Numbered from the stretch's first letter, positions 48,271 to 59,353 are shown. The stretch is DNA of 64,000 bases from Alteraurantiacibacter buctensis (GCF_009827655.1 NZ_WTYV01000001.1:124001-188000), one strand, 5' to 3'. Translations and numbers: made by a program. Notes: generated by a model not told the origin, from the letters alone.

Positions 48271-49283
48271 CCAGCCATCTCGCGCTGCACCAGCGCCTCC
48301 AGCATGTCCATCCCGATCGGGCCATCATTGAGGCAGGACAGGGCGGCAAACTGCTCGCCCCCTTCCTCGATGAACTGCTCGCGGCCGCGAATTGCCAGTT
48401 CCTCCAGCGTTTCCAGGCAATCGGCAGAGAAGCCGGGCGCGGCGATGGCGAGGCGCTTGGTCCCCTTTGCGGCTTCCTCGGCCAGCACGGCATCGGTGGC
48501 GGGTTCCAGCCACTTGGCGCTGCCGAAGCGGCTCTGGAACGTGGGCCGGATGCGGATGTCCGGGCAGTTCAGCGCAGCCGTCAGCAGGCGCGCGGTCTTC
48601 AGGCACTGGCAGTGATAGGGATCGCCCTTGTGCAGGGTGCGCTCCGGCATGCCATGGAAGCTGAGCAGCAGGACTTCGGGCACGAAGTCCAGCGCGTCGA
48701 GCTGGCGGCCGATGTCCTGCGCCAGTGCGCCGATGTGCAGCGGATCGTCGTGATAGGCGGGCAGCACGCGCAGCGCCGGCTGCCAGCGCATGGCGCGCAG
48801 GGCATCAGCCGCCTTGTCGAACACGGTGGCCGTGGTCGCGCCGCAGTATTGCGGATAGAGCGGTGCCAGCACGATCCGCTCGCATCCCGCATCCATCAGC
48901 CGCTGCAACTGCGCGGGGATCGACGGCTGGCCATAGCGCATGGCCCAGTCGACCATCACGCTTTCACCAAACCGGTCCGCCAGCCCCTGCGCCTGGCGCA
49001 TGGTGATCGCCGACAGCGGCGAGCCGTCGGGTGTCCACACCTGGCTGTAGGCATGGGCACTCTTCTTCGGGCGCACGTTGAGGATGATGCCGTGCAGGAT
49101 CGGCCACCACAGCAGCCGGGGGATTTCGACCACGCGCCGGTCGGCCAGGAACTCCGCCAGGTAGGCCTTCACCGCCTTGGGCGTGGGCGCGGTGGGGGTG
49201 CCCAGGTTGACCAGCAGGACGCCGATCTTGCCGGATTTGACGGGGGGGTGGTCGGCGGGAAGCGCTTGGGCCTGCCAGGTCAC
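48261..49283 (-). CDS. hemH: Ferrochelatase
   Basis: Inserts Fe2+ into protoporphyrin IX, the last step of haem synthesis. The 340-residue protein has VLLVNLGTP, His210 in LLSFHGMPER and the Glu-rich FSADCLETLEE motif. It has the Cys-containing YHCQC segment seen in some ferrochelatases with a [2Fe-2S] cluster, but the full ligand set was not traced. Its ATG overlaps the stop of the molybdenum hydroxylase gene (ATGA). Confidence 0.93.
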   Translation of the reverse strand: MTWQAQALPADHPPVKSGKIGVLLVNLGTPTAPTPKAVKAYLAEFLADRRVVEIPRLLWWPILHGIILNVRPKKSAHAYSQVWTPDGSPLSAITMRQAQGLADRFGESVMVDWAMRYGQPSIPAQLQRLMDAGCERIVLAPLYPQYCGATTATVFDKAADALRAMRWQPALRVLPAYHDDPLHIGALAQDIGRQLDALDFVPEVLLLSFHGMPERTLHKGDPYHCQCLKTARLLTAALNCPDIRIRPTFQSRFGSAKWLEPATDAVLAEEAAKGTKRLAIAAPGFSADCLETLEELAIRGREQFIEEGGEQFAALSCLNDGPIGMDMLEALVQREMAGWI

Positions 49284-51712
49284 AGGGATACCTCGGGTTG
49301 CGGACTGTCGGGCGAGGTCGCGTCAGCAGCCCCGCTGGGCGCGGGACTGGGCGATGCGCCGGGCACGGACAATACGGGATTGAGGGGTGGTGGCGGAGCC
49401 AGCGCCAGGCCAAAAGGCATGTGGCGGATCCGCATTCCGGCAGCGGAATAGAGCGCATTGGCAATCGCCGGGCCCACCGCCGCGACGGCCAGTTCGTCGG
49501 CGGCAAAGCTGGGCTCGTCGCTGGCGATGAAAGCCACCGAGATTTCGGGGCAATCCGCCAAGGCGGGGATCTGCAGATCGCTTAGGCGCGCCAGCGTGGG
49601 GCGTCCCTCGTCATAACCCGTGGCGCTGCCGACCGCGAGGCCGAGGCCGAACAGCAGCCCGCCTTCCACCTGTTGCCGGGCCAGGTCACGGTTGACCACG
49701 CGCCCGATATCGAGCGCGGCGGCCAGCTTGCTGATCTTCAGACCGCCCTCGCCCACGCTGGCCGTGGCGACCACGGCAATGCGTCCGCCGGGGGCATCCT
49801 CGCCCTCGCCCAGCCGCATCACGTGGCAGGCGATTCCTTGGCCCGTCCCGCGCGCCCCGCCGTCCCACGCGGCCAGCCCGGCGGCGCGCTGCAGGCAGGC
49901 GACCAGCCGCGGATCGTGCCCCAGCATGGCCACGCGGAAGCCCAGCGGCTCGTGCCCGCCCTTCGCCGCCACCTCGTCCACGAAGCTTTCGCGCAGGAAG
50001 CAGGTTAGGCCGTGGGCGTTGCCGCGCATCCGGCCCGACGGCAGCGGCAGCTCCACCGGCACGTGATAGAGCGCCTGGTGCTCGATGCCGTAGACACCCA
50101 GGTAGCCTTCCAGCGCCAGCGGATCGGCCTCGCCCGCCACCGCGTCGATCGCGGCCCAGCCGGTCATGTTGGCAAACAGGCGGCGGCCGAATTCCTGCGC
50201 CGCAGGCGGCGTGGCCACGCGGGTGCGCATGGCGGCGATGCGCCCGTCCGCAGTCAGTTGCGCGCTGACCAGCCCCAGTGCGGGCGGGCGCGGCTGCAGG
50301 GCCAGTTGCTCCTCCGCCCGCGACCAGACGAGCTGCACCGGCTTTTCCAGTTCGCGGGCGATCAGGGCCGCCTCGATCGCCTGGTCATGCTCCAGCCGCC
50401 GGTCGAAACTGCCGCCGGCCGGCATGGGATAGAGCACCACGTCGGCCAGCGAGAGGCCGATGGCACGGGCGGCTGCGCGGCGGGCCATTTCCGGGGCCTG
50501 GGTGGCCATCCACAGCTCCAGCCGCCCGTCCTCCAGCCGCGCGGTGACGGTAGCCGTCTCCAGCGTGGCGTGAACTGCGGCGGCCAGCGAATAGCGGTGC
50601 GCGATATCAGGCGCATAGCCGGTGTTGCCATCGCCCGTCTCGCCCACCAGCACGCCTTCGCCCCGGCGCACCCCTTCGTCCAGCGCGGCCTCGATCCGGT
50701 CGGAGCGGACCATGCGTTCCGCCGCAAAGCGCGGGGCCATGGCGGTCAGCGCCTGTTCGGCGGCCCACCAGTTGGTGGCGGCGGCGGCCAGCCAGCGCTT
50801 GCCGCGCACGATCCCCACCAGGCCATCGACCCGGGCAGCCCGCTGCGCATCGAAGCCGACCAGTTCGGCCTGGTCACGCGGGCCGTGGCGGATCGCGGCA
50901 AAGACCATGTCGGGCAGCCGCACGTCTCCCGCAAAGGTGAAGGTGCCGTCCACCTTGCTGGGCAGGTCGAGCCGGGGAAAGGCGGTGACGGGGCCGTCCG
51001 GCTCCTCATCCTCTGCCTCGGCCGCCGTCCGCACGGGCGTGGGCAGGGGCATGGCCGGATCGCGCGGTGGCACGGGCCGCAGCGGGGCCGGATCGGGCGG
51101 ATCGAGCGCAGCCGCCTCGGCCACCAGCTCGCCGAAGGTCAGCCGGTTGTCGCCGTGGCGCACGAACCCGCCGGCCACCTCGCATTCCTCCCAGCTCACG
51201 CCCCAGCGCGCGGCGGCGGCCATGGCCAGCAGGGCGCGGGCGCTGGCGGCGGCGCGGCGGCAGGGCAGCTCATAGGCCGCCTGCGACAGGCCATCGGCGG
51301 TAACGCTGAAGCGCTCGCCCTCGGCCCAGCTTTTCAGGAAATAGTCGTCCGGCTCGTCGGCCAGGTCGGTGATGGCGGGGCGCCACAGCGGGGCCCAGCG
51401 GGCCGCCAGCGGCAGGTTGGCATAGGCCCCGCTGACCGGCGCGGGCTCCACCGCCACCTGCCGCCAGTCCGCCCCCAGCTCCATCGCCACGATCTGCGGC
51501 AGCAGGGTGGTGACCCCCTGCCCCATCTCGAGCTGCGGCACGGCCACGGTGACCACGCCATCCTGCGCGATCTTCAGCCAGGCATCGAAGGCATATTCGC
51601 CAGGCCCTGGCACGATCGGGTTGTCATAATCGCGCGGCAGCAGGGAGAACGCCACCAGCAGGCCGCCGCCCGCCGCTGCGCCCACCAGCAGTTGCCGCCG
51701 GGTGAGTTTCAT
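49280..51712 (-). CDS. Molybdenum hydroxylase large subunit (isoquinoline 1-oxidoreductase IorB-like), Tat-exported
   Basis: An 810-residue aldehyde oxidase/xanthine dehydrogenase-family molybdopterin subunit. The N-terminus KLTRRQLLVGAAAGGG is a twin-arginine signal typical of the periplasmic IorB/nicotinate-type enzymes. The body has VPQLEMGQGVTT, GGSFDRRLEHDQ, GRMRGNAHGL and the terminal DELAVAAVGPAIANALYSAAG, where IorB usually has GEPGVPPIAPA. The Glu is kept but the Pro-Pro is not. No [2Fe-2S] small subunit gene is adjacent, so the partner is elsewhere or lost. Confidence 0.85.
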   Translation of the reverse strand: MKLTRRQLLVGAAAGGGLLVAFSLLPRDYDNPIVPGPGEYAFDAWLKIAQDGVVTVAVPQLEMGQGVTTLLPQIVAMELGADWRQVAVEPAPVSGAYANLPLAARWAPLWRPAITDLADEPDDYFLKSWAEGERFSVTADGLSQAAYELPCRRAAASARALLAMAAAARWGVSWEECEVAGGFVRHGDNRLTFGELVAEAAALDPPDPAPLRPVPPRDPAMPLPTPVRTAAEAEDEEPDGPVTAFPRLDLPSKVDGTFTFAGDVRLPDMVFAAIRHGPRDQAELVGFDAQRAARVDGLVGIVRGKRWLAAAATNWWAAEQALTAMAPRFAAERMVRSDRIEAALDEGVRRGEGVLVGETGDGNTGYAPDIAHRYSLAAAVHATLETATVTARLEDGRLELWMATQAPEMARRAAARAIGLSLADVVLYPMPAGGSFDRRLEHDQAIEAALIARELEKPVQLVWSRAEEQLALQPRPPALGLVSAQLTADGRIAAMRTRVATPPAAQEFGRRLFANMTGWAAIDAVAGEADPLALEGYLGVYGIEHQALYHVPVELPLPSGRMRGNAHGLTCFLRESFVDEVAAKGGHEPLGFRVAMLGHDPRLVACLQRAAGLAAWDGGARGTGQGIACHVMRLGEGEDAPGGRIAVVATASVGEGGLKISKLAAALDIGRVVNRDLARQQVEGGLLFGLGLAVGSATGYDEGRPTLARLSDLQIPALADCPEISVAFIASDEPSFAADELAVAAVGPAIANALYSAAGMRIRHMPFGLALAPPPPLNPVLSVPGASPSPAPSGAADATSPDSPQPEVSL

Positions 51713-51722
51713 TGCGCCGGCT

Positions 51723-52691
<969 letters not shown>

Positions 52692-52756
52692 GGCGCCCTG
52701 CTAGCAGCGAAAAAACCGGCCCGCCCCTGTTTTTTGCGGTTTGGCCCCCTATACAG

Positions 52757-54010
52757 ATGCGCATGGAGAGTTTGGACGGTATTCGCAATCGCATCGCGCT
52801 GGCCATGGCGGGCAAGCGCAATCCCTGGGGTTCCACCGGCGGCAGCGGCGGCGGCGATGGTGGTGACGAACCGGGCAAGGATGGCCCCGCAGCCGGTGGC
52901 GACGCCCCGGGCGGGAGCGAGCCCGGCAGTGGCGGCGAACCGCCGCGCGGCCCGCGCAATCCGTGGCTGCCCGGCGGCGGCGCAGGCGATGGCGGCAATG
53001 CCCCGGGTGACCGGCCGCGCCGTTCCGCCAGCATCGACGATATCTTCCGCAACCGTAGCGGGGACCGACGCCGCCCGGGTGGCGGTGGCGGCGGGCGCCC
53101 CCCGCAGTTCCGCCTGCCCGAACGGCCCGGCGGGAAGAGCTGGTTCCCGGTTGCGCTGGTCGCTGTCGGCGCGCTGTGGGTGGGCGTCACCTCGGTGCAC
53201 TTCATCCAGGCGGGCGAGCAGGGCGTGGTCACCTGGTTCGGCGGCAAGTACGCCAAGACGCTGCAGACCGGCGCGCAGCTCAGCTTGCCCTGGCCGATCC
53301 AGTCGGTCTCGGTCGAGAACGTGACCGAGATTCGCCGCTTCCAGATCCCCGGCGGGGAGGAAGAGAACCTGATCCTGACGGCGGACCAGAACCTGGTCAA
53401 CCTGACCTACCAGGTGCGCTGGAACATCTCGGACCTGGTGCAGTACCGTTTCCAGCTGGTCGACCCTGAAGGCACCCTGCGCGAGATTGCCGAGGCAACC
53501 ATGCGCAGCGCGGTGGCCGAACAGGAACTGGACGAAGTGCTGGCCGGTGCCGGCGTGGGCCGGATCGAGGGCCAGGTGCGCGAGGCCATGCAGGACCGGC
53601 TGGATGCCTTCCGCTCCGGCATCACCGTGCAGGGCATCGACGTGATGAAGGCCGACGCGCCCGCACAGGTGATCGAGGCCTTCAACGACGTGCTGGCCGC
53701 GCGCCAGGATGCCGAGCGCAACCGCAACGATGCCCGCCGCTATGAACAGCAGTTGCTGGCCCAGGCCCAGGGCGAGGCGGCAGCCTTCAACACGCTGTAC
53801 GAACAGTACCGCATGGCTCCCGAAGTGACCCGGCGACGGATGTATTACGAAACGATGGAACAGGTGCTCGCCAATACCGACAAGACCGTGGTGGAAGCCG
53901 GCGGCGTGACGCCCTACCTGCCGCTGCCCGAACTGCGCCGCAGCACGCCGCAGGGGGTCACCACATCGGCCGAACCGACATCTTCCGCCACCCGCACGGG
54001 AGGGCAGTGA
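52757..54010 (+). CDS. hflK: FtsH protease modulator HflK
   Basis: Membrane-anchored SPFH/band-7 protein of 417 residues. It has a Gly/Pro/Asp-rich cytoplasmic N-terminus (about 120 residues), one transmembrane helix (WFPVALVAVGALWVGVTSVHF) and a periplasmic band-7 domain beginning AGEQGVVTWFGGKY, with a helical AFNDVLAARQDAERNRNDA segment. It forms the HflKC complex that modulates FtsH. Start 52757 or 52763 (ATG CGC ATG); no ribosome site helps to decide. hflC follows by 1 bp. Confidence 0.93.
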   Translation: MRMESLDGIRNRIALAMAGKRNPWGSTGGSGGGDGGDEPGKDGPAAGGDAPGGSEPGSGGEPPRGPRNPWLPGGGAGDGGNAPGDRPRRSASIDDIFRNRSGDRRRPGGGGGGRPPQFRLPERPGGKSWFPVALVAVGALWVGVTSVHFIQAGEQGVVTWFGGKYAKTLQTGAQLSLPWPIQSVSVENVTEIRRFQIPGGEEENLILTADQNLVNLTYQVRWNISDLVQYRFQLVDPEGTLREIAEATMRSAVAEQELDEVLAGAGVGRIEGQVREAMQDRLDAFRSGITVQGIDVMKADAPAQVIEAFNDVLAARQDAERNRNDARRYEQQLLAQAQGEAAAFNTLYEQYRMAPEVTRRRMYYETMEQVLANTDKTVVEAGGVTPYLPLPELRRSTPQGVTTSAEPTSSATRTGGQ

Positions 54011-54011
54011 C

Positions 54012-54848
54012 ATGTGGGAGACGCACAAGTCCTCGATCATCGCGGCCATCGTGGCGCTGGTGGTGCTTGCCAGCACGATCGTCACCGTGCCCGAAACCCA
54101 CCAGGCGGTGGTGATCCGCACGGGTGAGCCGGTGCGGGTGATCAACCGCTTCGATCCCGCCCAGCCTTTCGGCAGCACCGGCGCGGGCATCAGCTTCCGC
54201 ATCCCGATCATCGAGAGCGTCCGCCAGGTCGACCGGCGGGTGCTGGCGCTGGACCTGGAGCGGCGCGAGGTGCTGGCCAATGACCAGCAGCGCCTGCAGG
54301 TGGATGCCTATGCCCGCTATCGTATCATCGATCCCGTGCTGATGGTGCGCAGCGCCGGCACGCCCGAGCAGTTGCAGACCGCGCTGTTGCAGATCATGAA
54401 TTCCACCCTGCGCCAGGAACTGGGCCGGCGGACCTTCGCCAGCCTGCTGACGCCCGAGCGCGGCGCGGTGATGACGCAGATCACCGCCAACTTCGACCGC
54501 CAGGCCCGCCGCTATGGCGCGCAGGTGCTGGACGTGCGGATCAAGCGCGCCGACCTGCCGGAAGGCACGCTGCAGGCCGCCTTCACCCGCATGGAATCGA
54601 ACCGCCGCGCCACCGCCGCCACGATCCGCGCGGCCGGCAACCGCGACGCGCGGATCATCGAGGCGAACGCCCAGGCCCAGGCCGCCAACCTCTATGCCGA
54701 GGCGTTCAACAAGGATCCGGCGTTCTACGATTTCTACCGCGCCATGCAGTCATACCGCACCACTTTTGCCCCGGGCGAACGGGCCAGCAGCATCATCCTG
54801 TCGCCCGACAACGATTACCTGCGCCAGTTCCGCAACGGCGGCCAGTAA
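54012..54848 (+). CDS. hflC: FtsH protease modulator HflC
   Basis: SPFH/band-7 partner of HflK, 278 residues. It has an N-terminal membrane anchor (SSIIAAIVALVVLASTIVTV) and a domain with ETHQAVVIRTGEPVRVI, RVLALDLERREVLANDQQRL, and the typical late MESNRRATAATIRAAGNRDARIIEA and FYDFYRAMQSYRTTF motifs. The stop-start spacing from hflK is 1 bp. Confidence 0.94.
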   Translation: MWETHKSSIIAAIVALVVLASTIVTVPETHQAVVIRTGEPVRVINRFDPAQPFGSTGAGISFRIPIIESVRQVDRRVLALDLERREVLANDQQRLQVDAYARYRIIDPVLMVRSAGTPEQLQTALLQIMNSTLRQELGRRTFASLLTPERGAVMTQITANFDRQARRYGAQVLDVRIKRADLPEGTLQAAFTRMESNRRATAATIRAAGNRDARIIEANAQAQAANLYAEAFNKDPAFYDFYRAMQSYRTTFAPGERASSIILSPDNDYLRQFRNGGQ

Positions 54849-54975
54849 GGGGCGTATCGGCCATTGACTACAATTGTCGTTCAATGGCCGTTAAGGCGTG
54901 CTAGGCTGGAAAGCGACGGGGACTGACCGGAATCGGCCACCGCGCGGGAACAGCGCGGCAGGCCAAACCTGAAGG

Positions 54976-56535
54976 ATGAACAAGGACGTGAAGGCAGTGC
55001 GATACTCCTATTCGATCACCACGGCCCTGCTGCTCGGCGGGGCGGCCATCACCCTGATGACCGGCTATCCGGCCGGGGCGCAGGTGGCGCAGAACGAGAA
55101 CCTGCGGATCAGCAATGCGGCTCCCGTGCCGGGTGCGCCCGCCAGCTTTGCCGACCTGACCGAGGCGCTGATGCCGGCGGTGGTCAACATTTCCACCCGC
55201 CAGCAGGTGACGGTGGCCCAGCAGAACCCGTTTGCCGGCACGCCCTTTGCCGACATGTTCGGCAACCGTGGCGGCGGCGGTGCGCAGACGCGCCAGGCCC
55301 AGTCGCTCGGCTCGGGCTTCCTGATCTCTGCCGACGGCTACGTGGTCACCAACAATCACGTGATCAATCCGCCGGATTCCAACGCCCGGCTGGAATCGGT
55401 CACCGTGACCCTGGCCGACGGCACCGAGTACGAGGCGACCGTGGTCGGCCAGGACGAGCAGAGCGACATCGCCGTGCTCAAGATCAACCGCGCCCAGCCC
55501 TTCCCCTTCGTGCGCTTTGGTGACAGCAGCAACGCCCGCGTGGGTGACTGGGTGATCGCCATCGGCAACCCCTTCGGCCTGGATGGCACGGTGACCAGCG
55601 GCATCATCTCCGCCGTGCACCGCTCCACCGGCAGCCGCAGCGCGTTCGACCGCTACCTGCAGACCGATGCCAGCATCAACCAGGGCAACAGCGGCGGCCC
55701 GCTGTTCGACATGGCGGGCAACGTGATCGGCATCAACAACGCCATCCTTTCGCCCTCGGGCGGCAACGTGGGCATTGGCCTGGCCATCCCGGCCGAGGAC
55801 GCCGCCCCCGTGGTGCAGGCCCTGATGCGCGGCGAGACGATCGCCCGCGGCTACCTGGGCGTGCAGATCCAGCCGATCGACGAGGACTTTGCCGAGGCGC
55901 TGGGCATCCCGCGCAACAGTGGCGAGTTTATCCAGGGCGTGCAGCCGGGCGAAGCGGCCGAGGCTGCCGGCCTGCAGGCGGGCGACGTGGTCACCAGTGT
56001 AAACAACCTGGCCGTGACGCGCGATCGCAGCCTGTCCTACATCGTCGCCAACATCGAACCGGGCACGCGCGTGCCGGTGGAATACATCCGCGACGGCCAG
56101 ACTCGCCGCACCACCGTCACCGTGGGCCGCCGCCCCAGCAACGAGGAGCTGCGCAACCAGCAGCAGTTCGGCCAGGATGGCAGCCAGGAAGACGACCCGC
56201 TGAAGCCGGGGGCCAGCAGCGGCCTCGCGGAACAGGCGCTGGGCGTGCAGGTGATTGCCATCACACCGCAGATCGCCCGCCAGCTTGGCGGCAATGCGGA
56301 CATGACCGGCGTGGTTATCACCGCAGTCGACCCCAGCGCCGATGCCGCCACCAAGGGCCTGGCGCGCGGCGTGGTCATCTCCAGCGCCAATGGCCAGCCG
56401 GTCTCCACGCCGCAGGAACTGGAGGCCCAGATCCGCGCCGTTCAGCAAGCCGGGCGCGGGGCCATCGTCCTGCGCGTGCGCCAGCGCGGCCAGCCGGAAG
56501 TGTCGATGCCGGTGCGCCTGCGCCCCGCGAACTGA
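54976..56535 (+). CDS. degP: Periplasmic Do-type serine protease DegP/HtrA
   Basis: Protein quality-control protease of 519 residues: signal sequence to about residue 35, then a trypsin-like domain with His128 (VVTNNHVI), Asp164 (SDIAVLK) and Ser239 (GNSGGPLF). Two PDZ domains follow (from RGYLGVQIQPID and ALGVQVIAITPQIA). ATG 54976 follows AAGG closely; GTG 54988 with a better-spaced AAGGA is an alternative. It lies downstream of hflKC, an envelope-stress context, with a terminator after it. Confidence 0.93.
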   Translation: MNKDVKAVRYSYSITTALLLGGAAITLMTGYPAGAQVAQNENLRISNAAPVPGAPASFADLTEALMPAVVNISTRQQVTVAQQNPFAGTPFADMFGNRGGGGAQTRQAQSLGSGFLISADGYVVTNNHVINPPDSNARLESVTVTLADGTEYEATVVGQDEQSDIAVLKINRAQPFPFVRFGDSSNARVGDWVIAIGNPFGLDGTVTSGIISAVHRSTGSRSAFDRYLQTDASINQGNSGGPLFDMAGNVIGINNAILSPSGGNVGIGLAIPAEDAAPVVQALMRGETIARGYLGVQIQPIDEDFAEALGIPRNSGEFIQGVQPGEAAEAAGLQAGDVVTSVNNLAVTRDRSLSYIVANIEPGTRVPVEYIRDGQTRRTTVTVGRRPSNEELRNQQQFGQDGSQEDDPLKPGASSGLAEQALGVQVIAITPQIARQLGGNADMTGVVITAVDPSADAATKGLARGVVISSANGQPVSTPQELEAQIRAVQQAGRGAIVLRVRQRGQPEVSMPVRLRPAN

Positions 56536-56554
56536 CCGGCCCGGCATAGGCCAA

Positions 56555-56595
56555 CAGAAAGGCCGCCGTTCCCAACCGGAGCGGCGGCCTTTCTG
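56555..56595. terminator. Bidirectional terminator between degP and the PBP1A gene
   Basis: Perfect 14-bp arms CAGAAAGGCCGCCG and CGGCGGCCTTTCTG flank a 13-base loop. CTTTCTGTTTG on the right and the mirror on the left provide T-rich ends for both converging genes. Confidence 0.88.
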
Positions 56596-56621
56596 TTTGC
56601 GCGCCGACCTGCCGCTTCGTT

Positions 56622-58823
56622 CTAGGGCTTGGCCCCTGCCGGATCGCTGCCGCGCCTGACGCTGACGGTGCTGCCGTTGCGCCCCTGCGGCAGGGTGCCG
56701 CCGGTCGCCTCTTCGAGGAAATCGTCGTTCGCGGCGGGCGGCGGGTCTTCCAGCCGGGCGGGCGGATTGCCCTGGCCATAGTCGTAGCCGCCGGTTCCGT
56801 CATCGCCCGCACCGGGCTTGCCGGCCGCCGGATCGACCAGGTTGCCCTGTTCGTCGATGTAGTAGTAGCCGCCGCTGTCGCCGTAATAGTACTCGTCATC
56901 CGGCTCCAGTTGCCACTCGGGCAGCTTCAGCTCGGTGTCGAAATCCTCCGGCGGGCGCTCGCGCACGGCATAGCGCATGTAGGCGGCAAAGGCGCGAGCG
57001 GGCGCGGCCCCGCCCTGCAGGCCGGCCACGGCGCGGTTATCGTCCCGCCCCATCCACACGCCGGTGGTGATGCCGCTGGAAAAGCCGATGAACCAGCCGT
57101 CCTTGTTGCTGGTGGTGGTGCCGGTCTTGCCCGCCACCGGGCGGCCGATCTGCGCCGCGCGGCCGGTGCCGGTGTTGACCGCAGTCTGCAACAGGTCGGT
57201 GATTCCGGCCGCCACGTAATCCGGCACCAGCAGGTATGAGCGCGGCTCGGGCCGGCGATAAAGCTCGCGCCCGTTGGCCCCGGTCACGCGGATGATGCCA
57301 TAGGGCTCGACCGAGCGCCCGCGCGCCGCCACGCTGGCGAAGGCGCGGGTCATGTCGAGCAGGTGGACCTCGGAACTGCCCAGCACCATGGCCGGCTGGG
57401 TGTTGATCTCGGTCGTCACGCCGAAGCGGCGGGCCATGCCGGCCACGTTGGAAAAGCCCACCTCGTTGCCCAGTTGCGCGGCCACGGTGTTGACCGAATA
57501 GGCAAAGGCCGTGCGCACGTCGATCTTGCCGGTGAAGCGGCCGTTGGAATTGCGCGGGCTCCACCCGTCGATCGTCACCGGCTCGTCGATCACGGTGGAG
57601 CCGGGGGTATAGCCTGCCTCCAGCGCGGCGAGGTAGACGAACAGCTTCCACGCCGAACCCGGCTGGCGCAGGGCCACGGTGGCGCGGTTGTAGCTCGACT
57701 GGACGTAATCGGTACCGCCGACCAGGGCCAGTATCGCCCCGTCGCGATCCATGCTGACCAGCGCACCTTGCGCCCCCCCGGGGGCATTGGCGCGGATCGC
57801 GCTGGCGGCGGCGGCCTGCATCCCGGGATCGAGCGTGGTCCACACCTCGATCGGCTCGAAGCTTTCGCCCTCCAGGATCACGTCAAGCTGGGGCAGCACC
57901 CAGTCGGTGAAATAGCGGGTGGCGTTCTGCCCGCTTTCGGGTTGCAGGCGCACGGCCTCGGCGTTCACCTGCTGCGCAGCGGCCGGATCGAGGTCGCCGT
58001 ATTTCACCATCTGCTGCACCACCACGTTGGCGCGGCCCACGGCAGCGTCGATATCGGCGGTGGGGGAATAGCGGCTGGGCGCCTTCACCAGCCCCGCGAT
58101 GATCGCCGCTTCCTCAAGGCTCAGCTCACGCGCGGAATGGCTGAAGAACTTGCGGCTGGCGGAATCGATGCCATAGGCCCCGCCGCCGAAATAGACCTTG
58201 TTGAGGTACAGCTCTAGGATCTGCTCCTTCGAGAAGTTCCATTCCAGCGCCATCGCCAGCACGATCTCGTTCAGCTTGCGATAGAGCGTGCGGTTAGAAT
58301 TGAGGAACAGGTTGCGCGCCAATTGCTGGCTGATCGTGCTGGTGGCGGAGACCTGGCGGTCCTCGTTCAGCGCGTTCCACACCGCGCGCATCAGGCCCAG
58401 CGGATCGACGCCGGGGTGGCCATAGAAGCGGTGGTCCTCAACGCTGACCATCGCGTCCTTCATCACCTGGGGGATTTCCTCGGACGGCAGCCATTCGCCG
58501 TATGACGGACCCAGCGCCTGGATCTCGCTGCCGTCGCGCGCGCGCACGATGATCGACTGCGCGGTCTGCGTTTCCATCAGCGCGGCATAGCTGGGCATCT
58601 CGCGCGCGGCGAAGAACACCGCCGTGCCCAGCGCAATCGCGCCCAGCAGCACGCCGAAGGCGCCGGTCCAGATCAGGCGCTTCAGCCACAGCCGCCAGCC
58701 GCTCTGCCAGCGACCGCCACGGCGCGAGCCGCCGCCGCTTCCGCCTGACCGGCCCCCGCCAGATCCGTTGGAGCTGCTGCCCCGCCGCGCTGCTGCGGAG
58801 CGTTCGCCCCGTCTCGTTGCCAT
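56622..58823 (-). CDS. Class A penicillin-binding protein 1A (transglycosylase/transpeptidase)
   Basis: Bifunctional peptidoglycan synthase of 733 residues. A Gly/Ser/Arg-rich cytoplasmic tail (1-45) and a transmembrane helix (50-72) come first. The GT51 domain has VSVEDHRFYGHPGVD (Glu129), TSTISQQLARN and EILELYLNKVYFG-type motifs. The transpeptidase has Ser390-x-x-Lys393 (PGSAWK), SVN at 443-445 and KTGT from 566. It lacks the extra ODD-type insertion of E. coli PBP1a and ends in a disordered Asp/Tyr/Gly-rich tail. Confidence 0.92.
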   Translation of the reverse strand: MATRRGERSAAARRGSSSNGSGGGRSGGSGGGSRRGGRWQSGWRLWLKRLIWTGAFGVLLGAIALGTAVFFAAREMPSYAALMETQTAQSIIVRARDGSEIQALGPSYGEWLPSEEIPQVMKDAMVSVEDHRFYGHPGVDPLGLMRAVWNALNEDRQVSATSTISQQLARNLFLNSNRTLYRKLNEIVLAMALEWNFSKEQILELYLNKVYFGGGAYGIDSASRKFFSHSARELSLEEAAIIAGLVKAPSRYSPTADIDAAVGRANVVVQQMVKYGDLDPAAAQQVNAEAVRLQPESGQNATRYFTDWVLPQLDVILEGESFEPIEVWTTLDPGMQAAAASAIRANAPGGAQGALVSMDRDGAILALVGGTDYVQSSYNRATVALRQPGSAWKLFVYLAALEAGYTPGSTVIDEPVTIDGWSPRNSNGRFTGKIDVRTAFAYSVNTVAAQLGNEVGFSNVAGMARRFGVTTEINTQPAMVLGSSEVHLLDMTRAFASVAARGRSVEPYGIIRVTGANGRELYRRPEPRSYLLVPDYVAAGITDLLQTAVNTGTGRAAQIGRPVAGKTGTTTSNKDGWFIGFSSGITTGVWMGRDDNRAVAGLQGGAAPARAFAAYMRYAVRERPPEDFDTELKLPEWQLEPDDEYYYGDSGGYYYIDEQGNLVDPAAGKPGAGDDGTGGYDYGQGNPPARLEDPPPAANDDFLEEATGGTLPQGRNGSTVSVRRGSDPAGAKP

Positions 58824-58927
58824 CAGGCTTCAGTTCCCCATGCTAACGGGAGCGCTCCCGCCATGTCGCCGGTTCCATGCATAGGACATATCTAACAGGG
58901 AATGAACGCCCTGCGGATGAAGGGGGC

Positions 58928-59353
58928 CTAGTTATCCTTCGTTTCGTCGCCAGCGGAGCCCTTCGGCACGAAATCGAGGCTGGCCGAATTGATGCAATAG
59001 CGCAGGCCATCGGGCCCAGGGCCATCGGGGAAAACATGGCCAAGGTGGCCAGCGCAGCGGGCGCAGGTCACTTCGGTGCGGATCATGCCGTGGCTGATAT
59101 CGCGGTGCTCGTCCACCGCATCCCCAGCAGCGGGCGCGGTGAAGCTGGGCCAGCCGCTGCCGCTGTCATACTTGGTGTCGCTGGCAAACAGCGGCAGGCC
59201 GCAGCCCGCGCACTTGTACAGGCCCGCCTGCTTGTTCTTCTCGTACTTGCCGGTGAAGGCCCGCTCGGTGCCCTTCTGGCGCAGGATGGTGTACTGCTCG
59301 GGCGACAGCTTCTCGCGCCATTCGGCTTCGGAGAGGTTCATCTTTTCTGGCAT
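58928..59353 (-). CDS. msrB: Peptide methionine-(R)-S-oxide reductase
   Basis: MsrB of 141 residues, cytoplasmic. Zinc-binding pairs CAGC and [20 protein letters not shown] and the catalytic Cys120 in [11 protein letters not shown] are all present. AAGGAG 5 nt before ATG 59353 fixes the start. Confidence 0.95.
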   Translation of the reverse strand: MPEKMNLSEAEWREKLSPEQYTILRQKGTERAFTGKYEKNKQAGLYKCAGCGLPLFASDTKYDSGSGWPSFTAPAAGDAVDEHRDISHGMIRTEVTCARCAGHLGHVFPDGPGPDGLRYCINSASLDFVPKGSAGDETKDN

